This document shows, one piece after another, positions 24,008-31,895 of a stretch of 49,561 nucleotides of DNA. Position 1 is the first letter of the stretch. The number at the start of each line of letters is the position of its first letter. A program made the position numbers and the translations under genes. The DNA comes from Burkholderiales bacterium Ga0074133 (GTDB lineage Bacteria > Pseudomonadota > Gammaproteobacteria > Burkholderiales > Burkholderiaceae_C): positions 1 through 49,561 of the forward strand of contig LNEG01000168.1 of the NCBI GenBank assembly GCA_001464865.1, given 5' to 3'. The notes under the pieces are model-generated. The model was given only the letters and a program-made list of their open reading frames with translations, was not told the DNA's origin and made no database searches.

Positions 24008-25648
24008 ATGTTCCCGAATACCCACCCCTTCGCTGTGGCGCACCGACGCCGCTCCCACCCCCTGGCACGCACAGGGCGATGGACCACTGCCTGTGCCCTG
24101 AGCGCCGTGGCAGCCCTGGCCCTGACCGCCTGTGGTGGCGGCAGTGATGCCAACCCTCCGCTGGCCAGCAAGCCTCTGGCCGAAGCCTGTGCGGCCTATG
24201 CCTCCACCGCGTTGCCCCATGGCGCCAAGGTCACGCGCACCGAGCTGCGCAAGGCTGAGGGCACGTTGCCAGACGTCTGCATCGTGCGCGGGCAGATCGT
24301 GTCATCGCCCGAGTCCACCATCCACTGGGCGGTGGAGCTGCCCACGCTGGCCCAGTGGAACGGCAAGACGCTGACCATTGGCGGCGGGGGCTTTGACGGC
24401 TTCATCCCGACGGACGACCCGTGGTACCAGCAGCTGGTGGGCCCATCGGCCAACCCGTACGTGAAGATCAGCTCCGACTCCGGCCACCAGGTGCGCGGCT
24501 TTGCCTGGGACCAGAGCGATGTGGCGCTGCGCAACCATGCGTTCGACGCCAACCACTTTGTACTGGAAGTGGGCACAGCCATCGCCACCGAGTTCTATGG
24601 CAAGCGCCCCGTGCGGCGGTATCACATCGGCCACTCCAATGGCGGGCGCTCGGGGCTCATCTCCACCCAGAAGTACCCCAGGGACTACGACGGCGTGGTG
24701 GCCATGGAGCCTGCCATCAGCCAGCAGGCGCACCAGGTCAACCTCGGCCCCACGGTGCTGCGCCACATCTTCAAGAGCCGCGACCACTGGATGAGCCCTG
24801 CCAAGATCGCGCTGTATGCCAAGGCCGAAACGGCCGCGTGTGATGGCCTCGATGGCCTGAAGGACGGCATTATCGGTAACGTCGAGGCCTGCAACTACGT
24901 GCCTACCGAGCTGCTGTGCCAGGGCGCGGACAACGACAGCTGCCTGACCGCGGGCCAGATCGAATCCATCCGCCTCATCTACAGCGACCACAAGACACCT
25001 GTGACCCTGTCGCGCGGCGCTGTGGGCTACCCGCGTTTTGGCCGGGGCGGCGCGTCCACCTCGGACTGGCAGTCGTACATGTTCGGCTCCAGCTTCGAGA
25101 ACCCCGACTCGTTCAACCACATGGCCGTGACGGAAGCCGCGCGCCTGGTGGAGGGCAACCCCAATGCCAACATCCTGACCCACGACCCCACCCAGTACCA
25201 GGCGCAGTACCGCCGCCTGGCCGAGATGATTGACGGCACCGACCCGGACATCTCCGCCTTTGCCGACAACGGCGGCAAGCTGCTGATCTGGTACGGCCTG
25301 GGAGATGCCTGCGTGTCGGTGTACCGCACGGCGCAGTACTTCGACTCGGTGAAGCAGCGCCTGGGCGCCAGCAAGGTGCAAAGCTTTGCGCGCATGGTCA
25401 CCTCACCCTCCAACGGGCATGACCTGGACGGTGCTGGCACCGAACCCCGCTCCATCGACCTGCTGGCCGCCATGGACGCCTGGGTGGAAAAGGGCACAGC
25501 GCCCGACAAGCTGGTGGCCACGAAGTTTGCACCCGGCACCACCACACCGGTGGCCCAGCGCCCCGTGTGCGAGTACCCGAAGTTCCCGCGCTACAACGGC
25601 ACGGGTGACCCGAGCAAGGCCGAGAGCTTTACCTGTTCTGCAAACTGA
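24008..25648 (+). CDS. Tannase/feruloyl esterase family lipoprotein lacking the paired disulfide cysteines
   Basis: 546-residue alpha/beta hydrolase of the tannase family, which hydrolyses aromatic esters. The signal ends in a lipobox ALTAC with Cys42, so it is likely membrane-anchored. The triad is Ser210 in GHSNGG, Asp433 in YGLGDAC and His471 in SNGHDLDG. The family hallmark is a Cys before Ser joined to a Cys after His; here these positions are His209 and Asp472, so both are lost together. The calcium-loop-like CDGLDGLKDGII (278-289) is kept. ATG 24008 follows AGGAGG by 8 bases. Substrate unknown. Confidence 0.88.
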   Translation: MFPNTHPFAVAHRRRSHPLARTGRWTTACALSAVAALALTACGGGSDANPPLASKPLAEACAAYASTALPHGAKVTRTELRKAEGTLPDVCIVRGQIVSSPESTIHWAVELPTLAQWNGKTLTIGGGGFDGFIPTDDPWYQQLVGPSANPYVKISSDSGHQVRGFAWDQSDVALRNHAFDANHFVLEVGTAIATEFYGKRPVRRYHIGHSNGGRSGLISTQKYPRDYDGVVAMEPAISQQAHQVNLGPTVLRHIFKSRDHWMSPAKIALYAKAETAACDGLDGLKDGIIGNVEACNYVPTELLCQGADNDSCLTAGQIESIRLIYSDHKTPVTLSRGAVGYPRFGRGGASTSDWQSYMFGSSFENPDSFNHMAVTEAARLVEGNPNANILTHDPTQYQAQYRRLAEMIDGTDPDISAFADNGGKLLIWYGLGDACVSVYRTAQYFDSVKQRLGASKVQSFARMVTSPSNGHDLDGAGTEPRSIDLLAAMDAWVEKGTAPDKLVATKFAPGTTTPVAQRPVCEYPKFPRYNGTGDPSKAESFTCSAN

Positions 25649-25709
25649 GTGTCCACGGGCGGGGGCTTGGTCGTGGCGATCTGCGAGCCATGGGCATGGC
25701 CCCTGCCCC

Positions 25710-27368
25710 TCACTCCCCCCAGGGCAGCATCAGCGTCAGCAGCGACAGCTGCGCAAACTCGGGCGCAAACGCGTCGATGATCTGCTGCGGCTCGGGGCAC
25801 AGCACGGTGTCGGTGATCACGCCAAACTGCACGCCGCCGCCGTAGCTCAGGATGGACACGCCCAGGCCGATGTCGCCCGACTGTGGCACCCAGAACATGC
25901 ACTGCGTGACCTTGGCGCCGCACATGGTGAGCTGCTCCTTGGGGCCGGGCACGTTGGTCATCACGGCGGTGGTCTTGCGGCCGAACAGGTTGAGCAGTGC
26001 GTCCTGCGCGGGCTTGATCATCAGCCCCGCCACGGCCAGCATGGCAAATGCCAGGATAGGCTGCGTGCTCCCCTTGAGTGCATTCATGCGCTCGCGCACT
26101 TCGTACACGCGCTCGATGGGGTTGGCCATGCCGATCGGCAGCACCAGCGGGACCAGGCCAAAGTGGTTGCCCAGCTTCCAGGCTTCTTCCATGGGGCGCA
26201 GATTGACGGGGATCATGGCCCGGATCTCCTGGCCCGTGGGGTCGTCGCCCTGGCTGCGCAGGTAGCCGCCAATGGCACCGGCCACGCACGACAGCAGCAC
26301 ATCGTTGATGGAGCAGTTCAGCGCCTTGCCGATGGCCTTGACCTCCTCGAGCGGGATGGGCGGGCACCACGCCACGCGCTTGCAGCGGCCGGGCGGGCCT
26401 TTCAGGCGCGTGGGGGAGTCGTCGGGCATCAGGGCCAGGGCAGCGGCATCGCTCACCAGCTGGTAGGCCACCCGGGCCATGTCCATGGTGCCCGCCAGCC
26501 CGTGCTGCATGGTCTTTTCAGGGTCGCCCAGCATCTGCAGCGAGCGCGCAGCGCTGTCGCCGGCCAGGTCCAGCGCCTTCACTGTGAGCCCGGTGAAGGG
26601 CTTGATCAGCATGTCGGCAATCCAGTCTTCCGCCGTGGCCGCCGCATCGCTCTTGCTGCGGGGCTTGCGGCGCGGGGGCTCGGCGCCGCCGTCCACCAGA
26701 GACATCGTGACGGAGATGAGCGCGATGCCGTCGGCAATGCAGTGGTGGATGCGCACGATGAGCGCGCTGCCGGGCTGGCCGTCGTCGCCCACGAAGTCCT
26801 CGATCAGGTGCATCTGCCACAGCGGGCGGCGCGGGTCCAGAGGCTGCATGGCCAGCTCGCCCACACGGTCCTGCAGGGCGCGCTGCATGCTGTGGCCCTT
26901 GCGACGGGGCAGCTTTTCGCGCAGCACATGGGCTGCGATGTCGAAGTGGCGGTCTTCCACCCAGGTGGCGCCTGCCGCGTCTTCGATCACGCGCTGGTGA
27001 AAGCGCGGGTACTGCAGCAGGCGCTGCTCCACGCGCTCGCACAGCGCCTGCCAGGTGATGCCGGGCGACAGCGTCCACACGCCGTTGATCATCATCAGGT
27101 TGCTGTCCGAATCCATGCGCAGCCAGGCGGTGTCGACCTTGCTCATGCGCTCGCCGGAAATGCCCAGCATGCCGCTGGCCGCACGCCGCATGTTCTTTTG
27201 CACAGCCGTTGCGGCCTTTCGGGCTGCAGGCGGCAACGCCTGTGCCGCCCTGCGCGCTGCTGCTGCGGCGGCGATGGACTGCGGCGGTGAGGCTTGTTGC
27301 GGTACGTGCGGGCTGGACGGCTCTGGTGCGGGCTGGGTTGCGGCGGGAGCGGTTGTGCGGGTCACCAT
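25710..27368 (-). CDS. Wax ester synthase/diacylglycerol acyltransferase (WS/DGAT)
   Basis: 552-residue bifunctional acyltransferase that joins acyl-CoA to long-chain alcohols or diacylglycerol, making storage lipid at the inner membrane. The catalytic motif HHCIADG is at 208-214, with PLDPRRPLWQ at 177-186 and a later LNCSINDVLLS. The usual N-terminus (SKVDTAWLRMD) begins near residue 76; before it lies an Ala/Pro-rich, basic extension of about 75 residues, which may be real or reflect a true start at the Met at residue 75. It is divergent from acyl-CoA-binding protein, which carries its substrate. Confidence 0.92.
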   Translation of the reverse strand: MVTRTTAPAATQPAPEPSSPHVPQQASPPQSIAAAAAARRAAQALPPAARKAATAVQKNMRRAASGMLGISGERMSKVDTAWLRMDSDSNLMMINGVWTLSPGITWQALCERVEQRLLQYPRFHQRVIEDAAGATWVEDRHFDIAAHVLREKLPRRKGHSMQRALQDRVGELAMQPLDPRRPLWQMHLIEDFVGDDGQPGSALIVRIHHCIADGIALISVTMSLVDGGAEPPRRKPRSKSDAAATAEDWIADMLIKPFTGLTVKALDLAGDSAARSLQMLGDPEKTMQHGLAGTMDMARVAYQLVSDAAALALMPDDSPTRLKGPPGRCKRVAWCPPIPLEEVKAIGKALNCSINDVLLSCVAGAIGGYLRSQGDDPTGQEIRAMIPVNLRPMEEAWKLGNHFGLVPLVLPIGMANPIERVYEVRERMNALKGSTQPILAFAMLAVAGLMIKPAQDALLNLFGRKTTAVMTNVPGPKEQLTMCGAKVTQCMFWVPQSGDIGLGVSILSYGGGVQFGVITDTVLCPEPQQIIDAFAPEFAQLSLLTLMLPWGE

Positions 27369-27552
27369 CGGATGGACGCCTGTTGTCGTGCTGTTTTTTG
27401 GGGGCCTGGCTCTAAGGTTTGCAGCGGCCAGGGCGCGGTGCAGCCCGTAAGATACAACGCAGCACGCTGTCGCCGACACCGTTCTTTCCCTCCCCCCATT
27501 CGCCGGATGCATCGCTTCCTGCGTTATGTCTTCCAGTCCTAGGAGCACCTCC
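27369..27552. promoter_or_regulatory. Divergent intergenic region of WS/DGAT and acyl-CoA-binding protein
   Basis: 184 bases between divergent starts. AGGAG at 27541-27545 is the ribosome binding site of the acyl-CoA-binding protein gene. No operator was recognised. Confidence 0.4.
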
Positions 27553-27807
27553 ATGTCCGACCTGAACGCCACCTTCGAAGCCGCCGTCGCCAATTCCAAG
27601 AACCTGAGCGAGCGCCCCGACAACGCCACGCTGCTCAAGATCTACGGCTTGTACAAGCAGGCCACCGCCGGCGACAACACCGAAAAGAAGCCCAGCTTTT
27701 CCGACATGGTCGGCCGTGCCAAGTGGGACGCCTGGAACACCCTCAAGGGCACCGATGCCGACGCCGCCAAGCAGCAATACATCGACCTGATCACCTCGCT
27801 GAGCTGA
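27553..27807 (+). CDS. Acyl-CoA-binding protein
   Basis: 84-residue four-helix ACBP. LLKIYGLYKQATAGDN and the KPSFSDMVGRAKWDAW segment carry the conserved Tyr, Lys and Trp residues that bind the acyl-CoA headgroup. Length equals that of a single-domain ACBP. It buffers cytosolic acyl-CoA esters. AGGAG lies 7 bases before ATG 27553. The divergent WS/DGAT gene suggests joint service in acyl-CoA storage. Confidence 0.95.
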   Translation: MSDLNATFEAAVANSKNLSERPDNATLLKIYGLYKQATAGDNTEKKPSFSDMVGRAKWDAWNTLKGTDADAAKQQYIDLITSLS

Positions 27808-27833
27808 TCGGCGCGGGCACCCCGCACCACGAC

Positions 27834-27861
27834 AAAAGGCGACCACGGTCGCCTTTTTGCT
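27834..27861. terminator. Bidirectional rho-independent terminator
   Basis: AAAAGGCGAC-cacg-GTCGCCTTTT followed by T and further T-rich sequence. A perfect 10-base stem with A-tract and U-tract on either side lies between the convergent acyl-CoA-binding protein and HMG-CoA lyase genes. Confidence 0.88.
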
Positions 27862-27913
27862 TTTTCGTGGCCTGTTGATGCGTTGCCGCGCGCTGCGTCT
27901 TTGTGGCGAAGTT

Positions 27914-28837
27914 CTACCAGGCCGGTGCCCAGCCCTTGGGCAGCCCGGCTTCGGGGGTCATTCCGTACAGCGGCTCGCCGGGCAGCCCGGCCTGCAGGGG
28001 CGCTCGTGCCGCCATCAGACGGTTCAGATCTACCCCCGTGCGGATGCCCATGGCCTCGAACATGAACACCAGGTCTTCGGTCACCACGTTGCCCGACGCG
28101 CCGGGGGCATAGGGGCAGCCGCCTAGCCCACCCAGGGATGCGTCGAACGTGCGCACTCCGGCGTCGTACGCGGCCAGGCAGTTGGCCAGCCCCAGGCCAC
28201 GCGTGTTGTGCATGTGGGCCGCGCCGGCCTTGCCGGCCAGCTCGGCCCGCAGCCGGTTGAACAGGCGGCGCACCTGTGCCGGGTTGGCCATGCCCGTGGT
28301 ATCCGACAGGCCCACCTCATCGACCCCCGCCTCGGCGCAGGCCACGGCCAGCCGGATGACGTCGTCCTCGGGCACGGCGCCCTGCAGCGTGCAGCCGAAC
28401 GCGGTGGACAGGCCCACCTCCACCTGTACGTCTGGCGCCTGCCCATTGCGCAAGGCGACCACGGCACGCACTTCATCCAGCATGGCCTCGGGCGTCTTGC
28501 GCACATTGGCCAGCGAATGCGCGGGGCTGGCCGACACCGGCAGCGTGACCTTGTGCACCCCGGCGGCTATGGCGGCCTGCGCGCCGCGCAGGTTGGGGGC
28601 CAGTGCCATGACCGTGATGCCCGGGTGGGTGAGCGCGTGGCGCACCACCTCGGCCATATCCGCCATCTGCGGCAGCAGGCGTGCGGGCACGAACGAGCCC
28701 ACCTCGATCTCGCGCAGGCCTGCGACGGCCAGCGCGTCAATCCAGCGCAGCTTGTCGGCCGTGGGCATGGTGGCCTTCACGGATTGCAGGCCGTCGCGCG
28801 GGCCGACCTCGCTGATGAGGACGTCAGGTGTCTTCAT
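27914..28837 (-). CDS. Hydroxymethylglutaryl-CoA lyase
   Basis: 307-residue TIM-barrel lyase that splits HMG-CoA into acetoacetate and acetyl-CoA in leucine breakdown. SEVGPRDGLQ at the N-terminus and the signature GGLGGCPYAPGASGNVVTED near residue 233 (with the catalytic Cys) identify it. HMHNTRGLGLANC provides metal-binding His residues. It follows the Lrp regulator on the same strand with 41 bases between them. No other leucine-pathway genes are adjacent. Confidence 0.95.
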   Translation of the reverse strand: MKTPDVLISEVGPRDGLQSVKATMPTADKLRWIDALAVAGLREIEVGSFVPARLLPQMADMAEVVRHALTHPGITVMALAPNLRGAQAAIAAGVHKVTLPVSASPAHSLANVRKTPEAMLDEVRAVVALRNGQAPDVQVEVGLSTAFGCTLQGAVPEDDVIRLAVACAEAGVDEVGLSDTTGMANPAQVRRLFNRLRAELAGKAGAAHMHNTRGLGLANCLAAYDAGVRTFDASLGGLGGCPYAPGASGNVVTEDLVFMFEAMGIRTGVDLNRLMAARAPLQAGLPGEPLYGMTPEAGLPKGWAPAW

Positions 28838-28878
28838 GGGTTGTGGAGTTCTTGCATGGGTGGAGGCTGGGTGCCTGC

Positions 28879-29298
28879 TCAGCGGTAGGTGGACAGGTGG
28901 ATGTTGGTCTCGGTGCCGCGAATGCCGGGTACGAGCCGGATGCGTTCAAGCACCTGCGACAGCTCCCCCATCGACCGCGCCTCCAGTTCGGCCAGCAGGT
29001 CCCACCGGCCGTTGGTGTCGTGCAGCGACGCCACGCCGGGCTCGCCCAGCAGGCTGGCCACCACCTTTCGGCCGTGGTTGCCCTCGACCATGATGCCCAT
29101 CCACGCACGGATGCGGTCGGGCTGGGCGTCGGGCCGCAGCTTCACGGTGTAGCCGACGATCACCTGGCTGTCCTCGAGTTTGCGGATGCGGTTGGTCACG
29201 GTGCCGCGCGAGACGCCCAGCTTGTGCGCCAGGTCGGCGATGTTCATGCGCGCGTCCTGGCGCAGCAGGCTGATGAGGGATTGGTCGAGTTCGTCCAT
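28879..29298 (-). CDS. Lrp/AsnC family transcriptional regulator
   Basis: 139-residue feast/famine regulator. The N-terminal helix-turn-helix (about residues 1-50: MDELDQSLISLL ... GVSRGTVTNRIRKLE) is followed by an RAM-type ligand domain (GIMVEGNHGRKV ... LHDTNGRWDLLAELEA). Divergent from ornithine cyclodeaminase, which it probably controls. ATG 29298 is used as the classical N-terminus; in-frame starts at 29319 and 29355 would lengthen it. No strong ribosome binding site distinguishes them. Confidence 0.9.
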   Translation of the reverse strand: MDELDQSLISLLRQDARMNIADLAHKLGVSRGTVTNRIRKLEDSQVIVGYTVKLRPDAQPDRIRAWMGIMVEGNHGRKVVASLLGEPGVASLHDTNGRWDLLAELEARSMGELSQVLERIRLVPGIRGTETNIHLSTYR

Positions 29299-29365
29299 GG
29301 GCGGTGCGGTGGCCGCCATGCCCGCTGCGGCATGGTTTGGCAATTTCGTGAACAAAGGCTGTCAT

Positions 29366-29387
29366 TTTGGCAAAACTGTCCGCCAAA
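29366..29387. promoter_or_regulatory. Candidate Lrp-type operator
   Basis: TTTGGC-n10-GCCAAA, an exact 6-base inverted repeat 22 bases long, lies between the divergent Lrp regulator and ornithine cyclodeaminase genes, 120 bases upstream of the latter. The size fits a regulator dimer. Confidence 0.45.
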
Positions 29388-29506
29388 CGGCACAAGTTTG
29401 ACGCTTCCGGTTGGCGCGCACAGCGAACAAACTGCGTTCACACAAGCACGCACCCTGCCACCGCAGGGCGCCGCACCCGCTTTCGAACCCGCCACGGAGA
29501 CACGCC

Positions 29507-30613
29507 ATGCCCCACCGCCTGACACCGGCCACCCGCCCATCCACCACCCTCTACCTCAGCGCCCCCGAGGCCGCACGCCTCATCGTTGCGCGGGGATTGC
29601 CTGCCTGCCTGCAGGGCATTGCCGACTGCATTGCGGCCGACTTCCTGCGCTGGGGCGACTTCGACAAGTCGGCCCGCGTGGCCAGCTATTCCCCCGGCGG
29701 GGCCATCGAGCTGATGCCGATTGCCGACGATGCAACCTACACCTTCAAATACGTGAACGGGCACCCGGGCAACACGCGGCTTGGCCTGTCCACCGTGATG
29801 GCCTTCGGCGTGCTGGCCGATGTGACCACCGGCACGCCCCGGTTCCTGAGCGAGCTCACGCTGACCACGGCCTTGCGCACGGCGGCCATGTCGGCCGTGG
29901 CGGCCCGGGCGCTGGCGCGACCCGACAGCCGGGTGATGGCGCTGATCGGCAACGGGGCACAAAGCGAGTTCCAGGCGCTGGCGTTCCAGCACCTGGTCGG
30001 CATCCGCGAGCTGCGGTTGTTCGATACCGATCCGCGCGCCACGGCCAAGCTCCGGGACAACCTGCAGGACTCCGGGCTGGCGGTCGTCGTGTGCCATAGC
30101 GCGGCCGAAGCCGCCCGGGGTGCGGACATCATCACCACCATTACTGCCGACAAGACACGGGCGGCCGTGCTGCGCGCCGACATGGTGGCGCCGGGCACGC
30201 ACATCAATGCGGTGGGCGGCGATTGCCCGGGCAAGACCGAGCTGGAGGCTGCCGTGCTCACGCTGGGGCGTGTGTTTGTCGAATACACGCCGCAGACCCG
30301 TGTGGAGGGCGAGATCCAGCAGATGCCGGCCGATTTCCCCGTGACCGAACTGTGGAGGGTGCTCGCGGGCCACCAGGCCGGACGCCAGACCCGTGACCAG
30401 GTCACCGTGTTTGATTCGGTGGGCTTTGCGCTGGAAGACTTTTCAGCCCTGCGCTACATGTACGACGCAGCGCGGGAGATGGGCATGGGCACGCGCATCG
30501 AACTGGTGCCCGACCTGGACGACCCGCGGGACCTTTTTGCCCTGGTGCGCCCCGCGCTGCGCCAACCTGCGGCACCCGCGCACCACACAACGGCACAGGC
30601 CGAGCCCGCATGA
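29507..30613 (+). CDS. Ornithine cyclodeaminase family protein
   Basis: 368-residue NAD-binding enzyme of the ornithine cyclodeaminase/mu-crystallin family, converting ornithine to proline plus ammonia or acting as a ketimine reductase. The Rossmann motif ALIGNGAQSEFQALAF lies near residue 145, with INAVGGDCPGKTEL near 240 and VTVFDSVGFALEDFSAL near 305. It has a 15-residue N-terminal lead before the first strand. The divergent Lrp regulator fits amino acid catabolism. The exact substrate is not fixed by sequence. Confidence 0.93.
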   Translation: MPHRLTPATRPSTTLYLSAPEAARLIVARGLPACLQGIADCIAADFLRWGDFDKSARVASYSPGGAIELMPIADDATYTFKYVNGHPGNTRLGLSTVMAFGVLADVTTGTPRFLSELTLTTALRTAAMSAVAARALARPDSRVMALIGNGAQSEFQALAFQHLVGIRELRLFDTDPRATAKLRDNLQDSGLAVVVCHSAAEAARGADIITTITADKTRAAVLRADMVAPGTHINAVGGDCPGKTELEAAVLTLGRVFVEYTPQTRVEGEIQQMPADFPVTELWRVLAGHQAGRQTRDQVTVFDSVGFALEDFSALRYMYDAAREMGMGTRIELVPDLDDPRDLFALVRPALRQPAAPAHHTTAQAEPA

Positions 30614-30682
30614 CCGGCTTCTGAACCCGGCGCTGGCGCTGCTGCGGCCGAACGCCAGCCGCGCGTGCAGTACAAAAGCCGC

Positions 30683-31399
30683 TCAGTCCCTCCACACCAC
30701 GCTGTGGGTCGGGTCGGCCCGCGTGGTGCGGAACTGGTTGGCCGGGTGCGCTGCGTCTGCCATGCCGAACGAGATGGCGCACACCACGCTGCGGTCGTCG
30801 CCAATGCCCAGCACGCTGCGCAGCACGTCGGGGTAGGCGGCCAGTGCCGCCTGCGCAATGCTGGCCACGCCGAGGCTGTGGGCAGCCAGCAGGAAGTTGG
30901 CCACATACGCGCCGCAGTCCACCGCGCCATACGGGCCCAGGGCCTCGTCGCTGGTGACCACGGCCACATGCGGTGCGCCAAACATGGTGAAGTTCTGCGC
31001 GGCCTGCAGCGCCGATGCTGCGCGGTCGCCGCGGGCAATGCCCACCGCGTCGTACAGGCCCAGGCCGCATTCGCGGCGGCGCTCCTGGTACACGCCGCGG
31101 TATTCGCGCGGCCAGGGCAGGTCGGGGGCGGGTGGTCCGCCAGCCACGCGGGCCTGCAGCGCGGTGCGCAGCGCCTGCAATGTGGCGCCGCTGGCAATGT
31201 GCAGCTGCCAGGGCTGGGCGTTGCACCACGAGGCCGTGCGCTGCGCGGCCGCCAGGATGCGTTCGATGGTGGCGCGCGGCAGGGGCACTGGCAAAAACGC
31301 GCGGCAGCTGTAGCGGCTGTGCAGCAGGGCCGATACGGTGTCGAAGGCCGGGGTAGCGGCTGCGGCTGCGGGTGCGCCGGTTGCGGGGAGGGTCGTCAT
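30683..31399 (-). CDS. Nitroreductase family protein
   Basis: 238-residue flavin enzyme. SRYSCRAFLPVPLPR near residue 28 is the FMN-phosphate-binding start, ASWCNAQPWQLHIAS near 57 the classic N-P-W flavin contact, and GVASIAQAALAAYPDVLR near 180 the dimer segment. NAD(P)H-dependent reduction of nitro compounds or quinones is expected. Length is normal. It ends convergently 69 bases from the ornithine cyclodeaminase stop. Confidence 0.92.
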   Translation of the reverse strand: MTTLPATGAPAAAAATPAFDTVSALLHSRYSCRAFLPVPLPRATIERILAAAQRTASWCNAQPWQLHIASGATLQALRTALQARVAGGPPAPDLPWPREYRGVYQERRRECGLGLYDAVGIARGDRAASALQAAQNFTMFGAPHVAVVTSDEALGPYGAVDCGAYVANFLLAAHSLGVASIAQAALAAYPDVLRSVLGIGDDRSVVCAISFGMADAAHPANQFRTTRADPTHSVVWRD

Positions 31400-31443
31400 G
31401 GAGCGCAGTCGCCGTGGTTGTGGTGGTGAGGCGCCGCGCGGGG

Positions 31444-31863
31444 TCAGGCCTTTTTCGCCTTGGCGGCCGACTTGGCCGCGGGCTTGGCAGAGGCTGCCTT
31501 GCCTTCGGGTTTCGCAGCCGCCGCCTCCGCAGATTTCTTCTTGTCGGCCGTCGCCTTCTTGGCGGCCGGGTGGGGCGCATTGAGCAGGGCGTCCAGCTGC
31601 TCGCCAATCTCGGCCTCGATGCGGTCCTTGAACGCGCCGAACAGGAAGCCCAGCTGCGCTTTCATCTCGAACTGGTGGCCATCCACTAGCAGCGTGCCCT
31701 TGACGCCCGAGCGGCTGAAGGTGAGCAGGTCCTCGGTATCACCTTCTTCGTAGGTGCATTCCATGTCGAACTTTTCTTCGGCCTTTTCGGCCCAGGCAAA
31801 GGCGACCTTGCGGGCTTCCTTGAAGCCCAGGTGGTGTTCGCGATGGATGTGGATGTCTGGCAC
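31444..31863 (-). CDS. Polyhydroxyalkanoic acid system (PHA granule region) family protein
   Basis: 139-residue protein of the PHA_gran_rgn family. The N-terminal 90 residues (MPDIHIHREHHLGFKEARKV ... GVKGTLLVDGHQFEMKAQLGFL) match the conserved domain linked to PHA storage granules. The C-terminal 45 residues are a Lys/Ala-rich repetitive tail (AAAAKPEGKAASAKPA-type), like granule or DNA-binding tails. No other PHA genes are adjacent, so its role here is inferred from the family alone. Confidence 0.85.
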   Translation of the reverse strand: MPDIHIHREHHLGFKEARKVAFAWAEKAEEKFDMECTYEEGDTEDLLTFSRSGVKGTLLVDGHQFEMKAQLGFLFGAFKDRIEAEIGEQLDALLNAPHPAAKKATADKKKSAEAAAAKPEGKAASAKPAAKSAAKAKKA

Positions 31864-31895
31864 CAGGGGTCTCCTTGGGGGGGCGTGGGTCGTTA

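Noticed and set aside
25687-25700. Palindrome GCCATG-GG-CATGGC between convergent genes
   Set aside because: The two-base loop makes a hairpin unlikely, and short palindromes of this type are frequent in GC-rich DNA.
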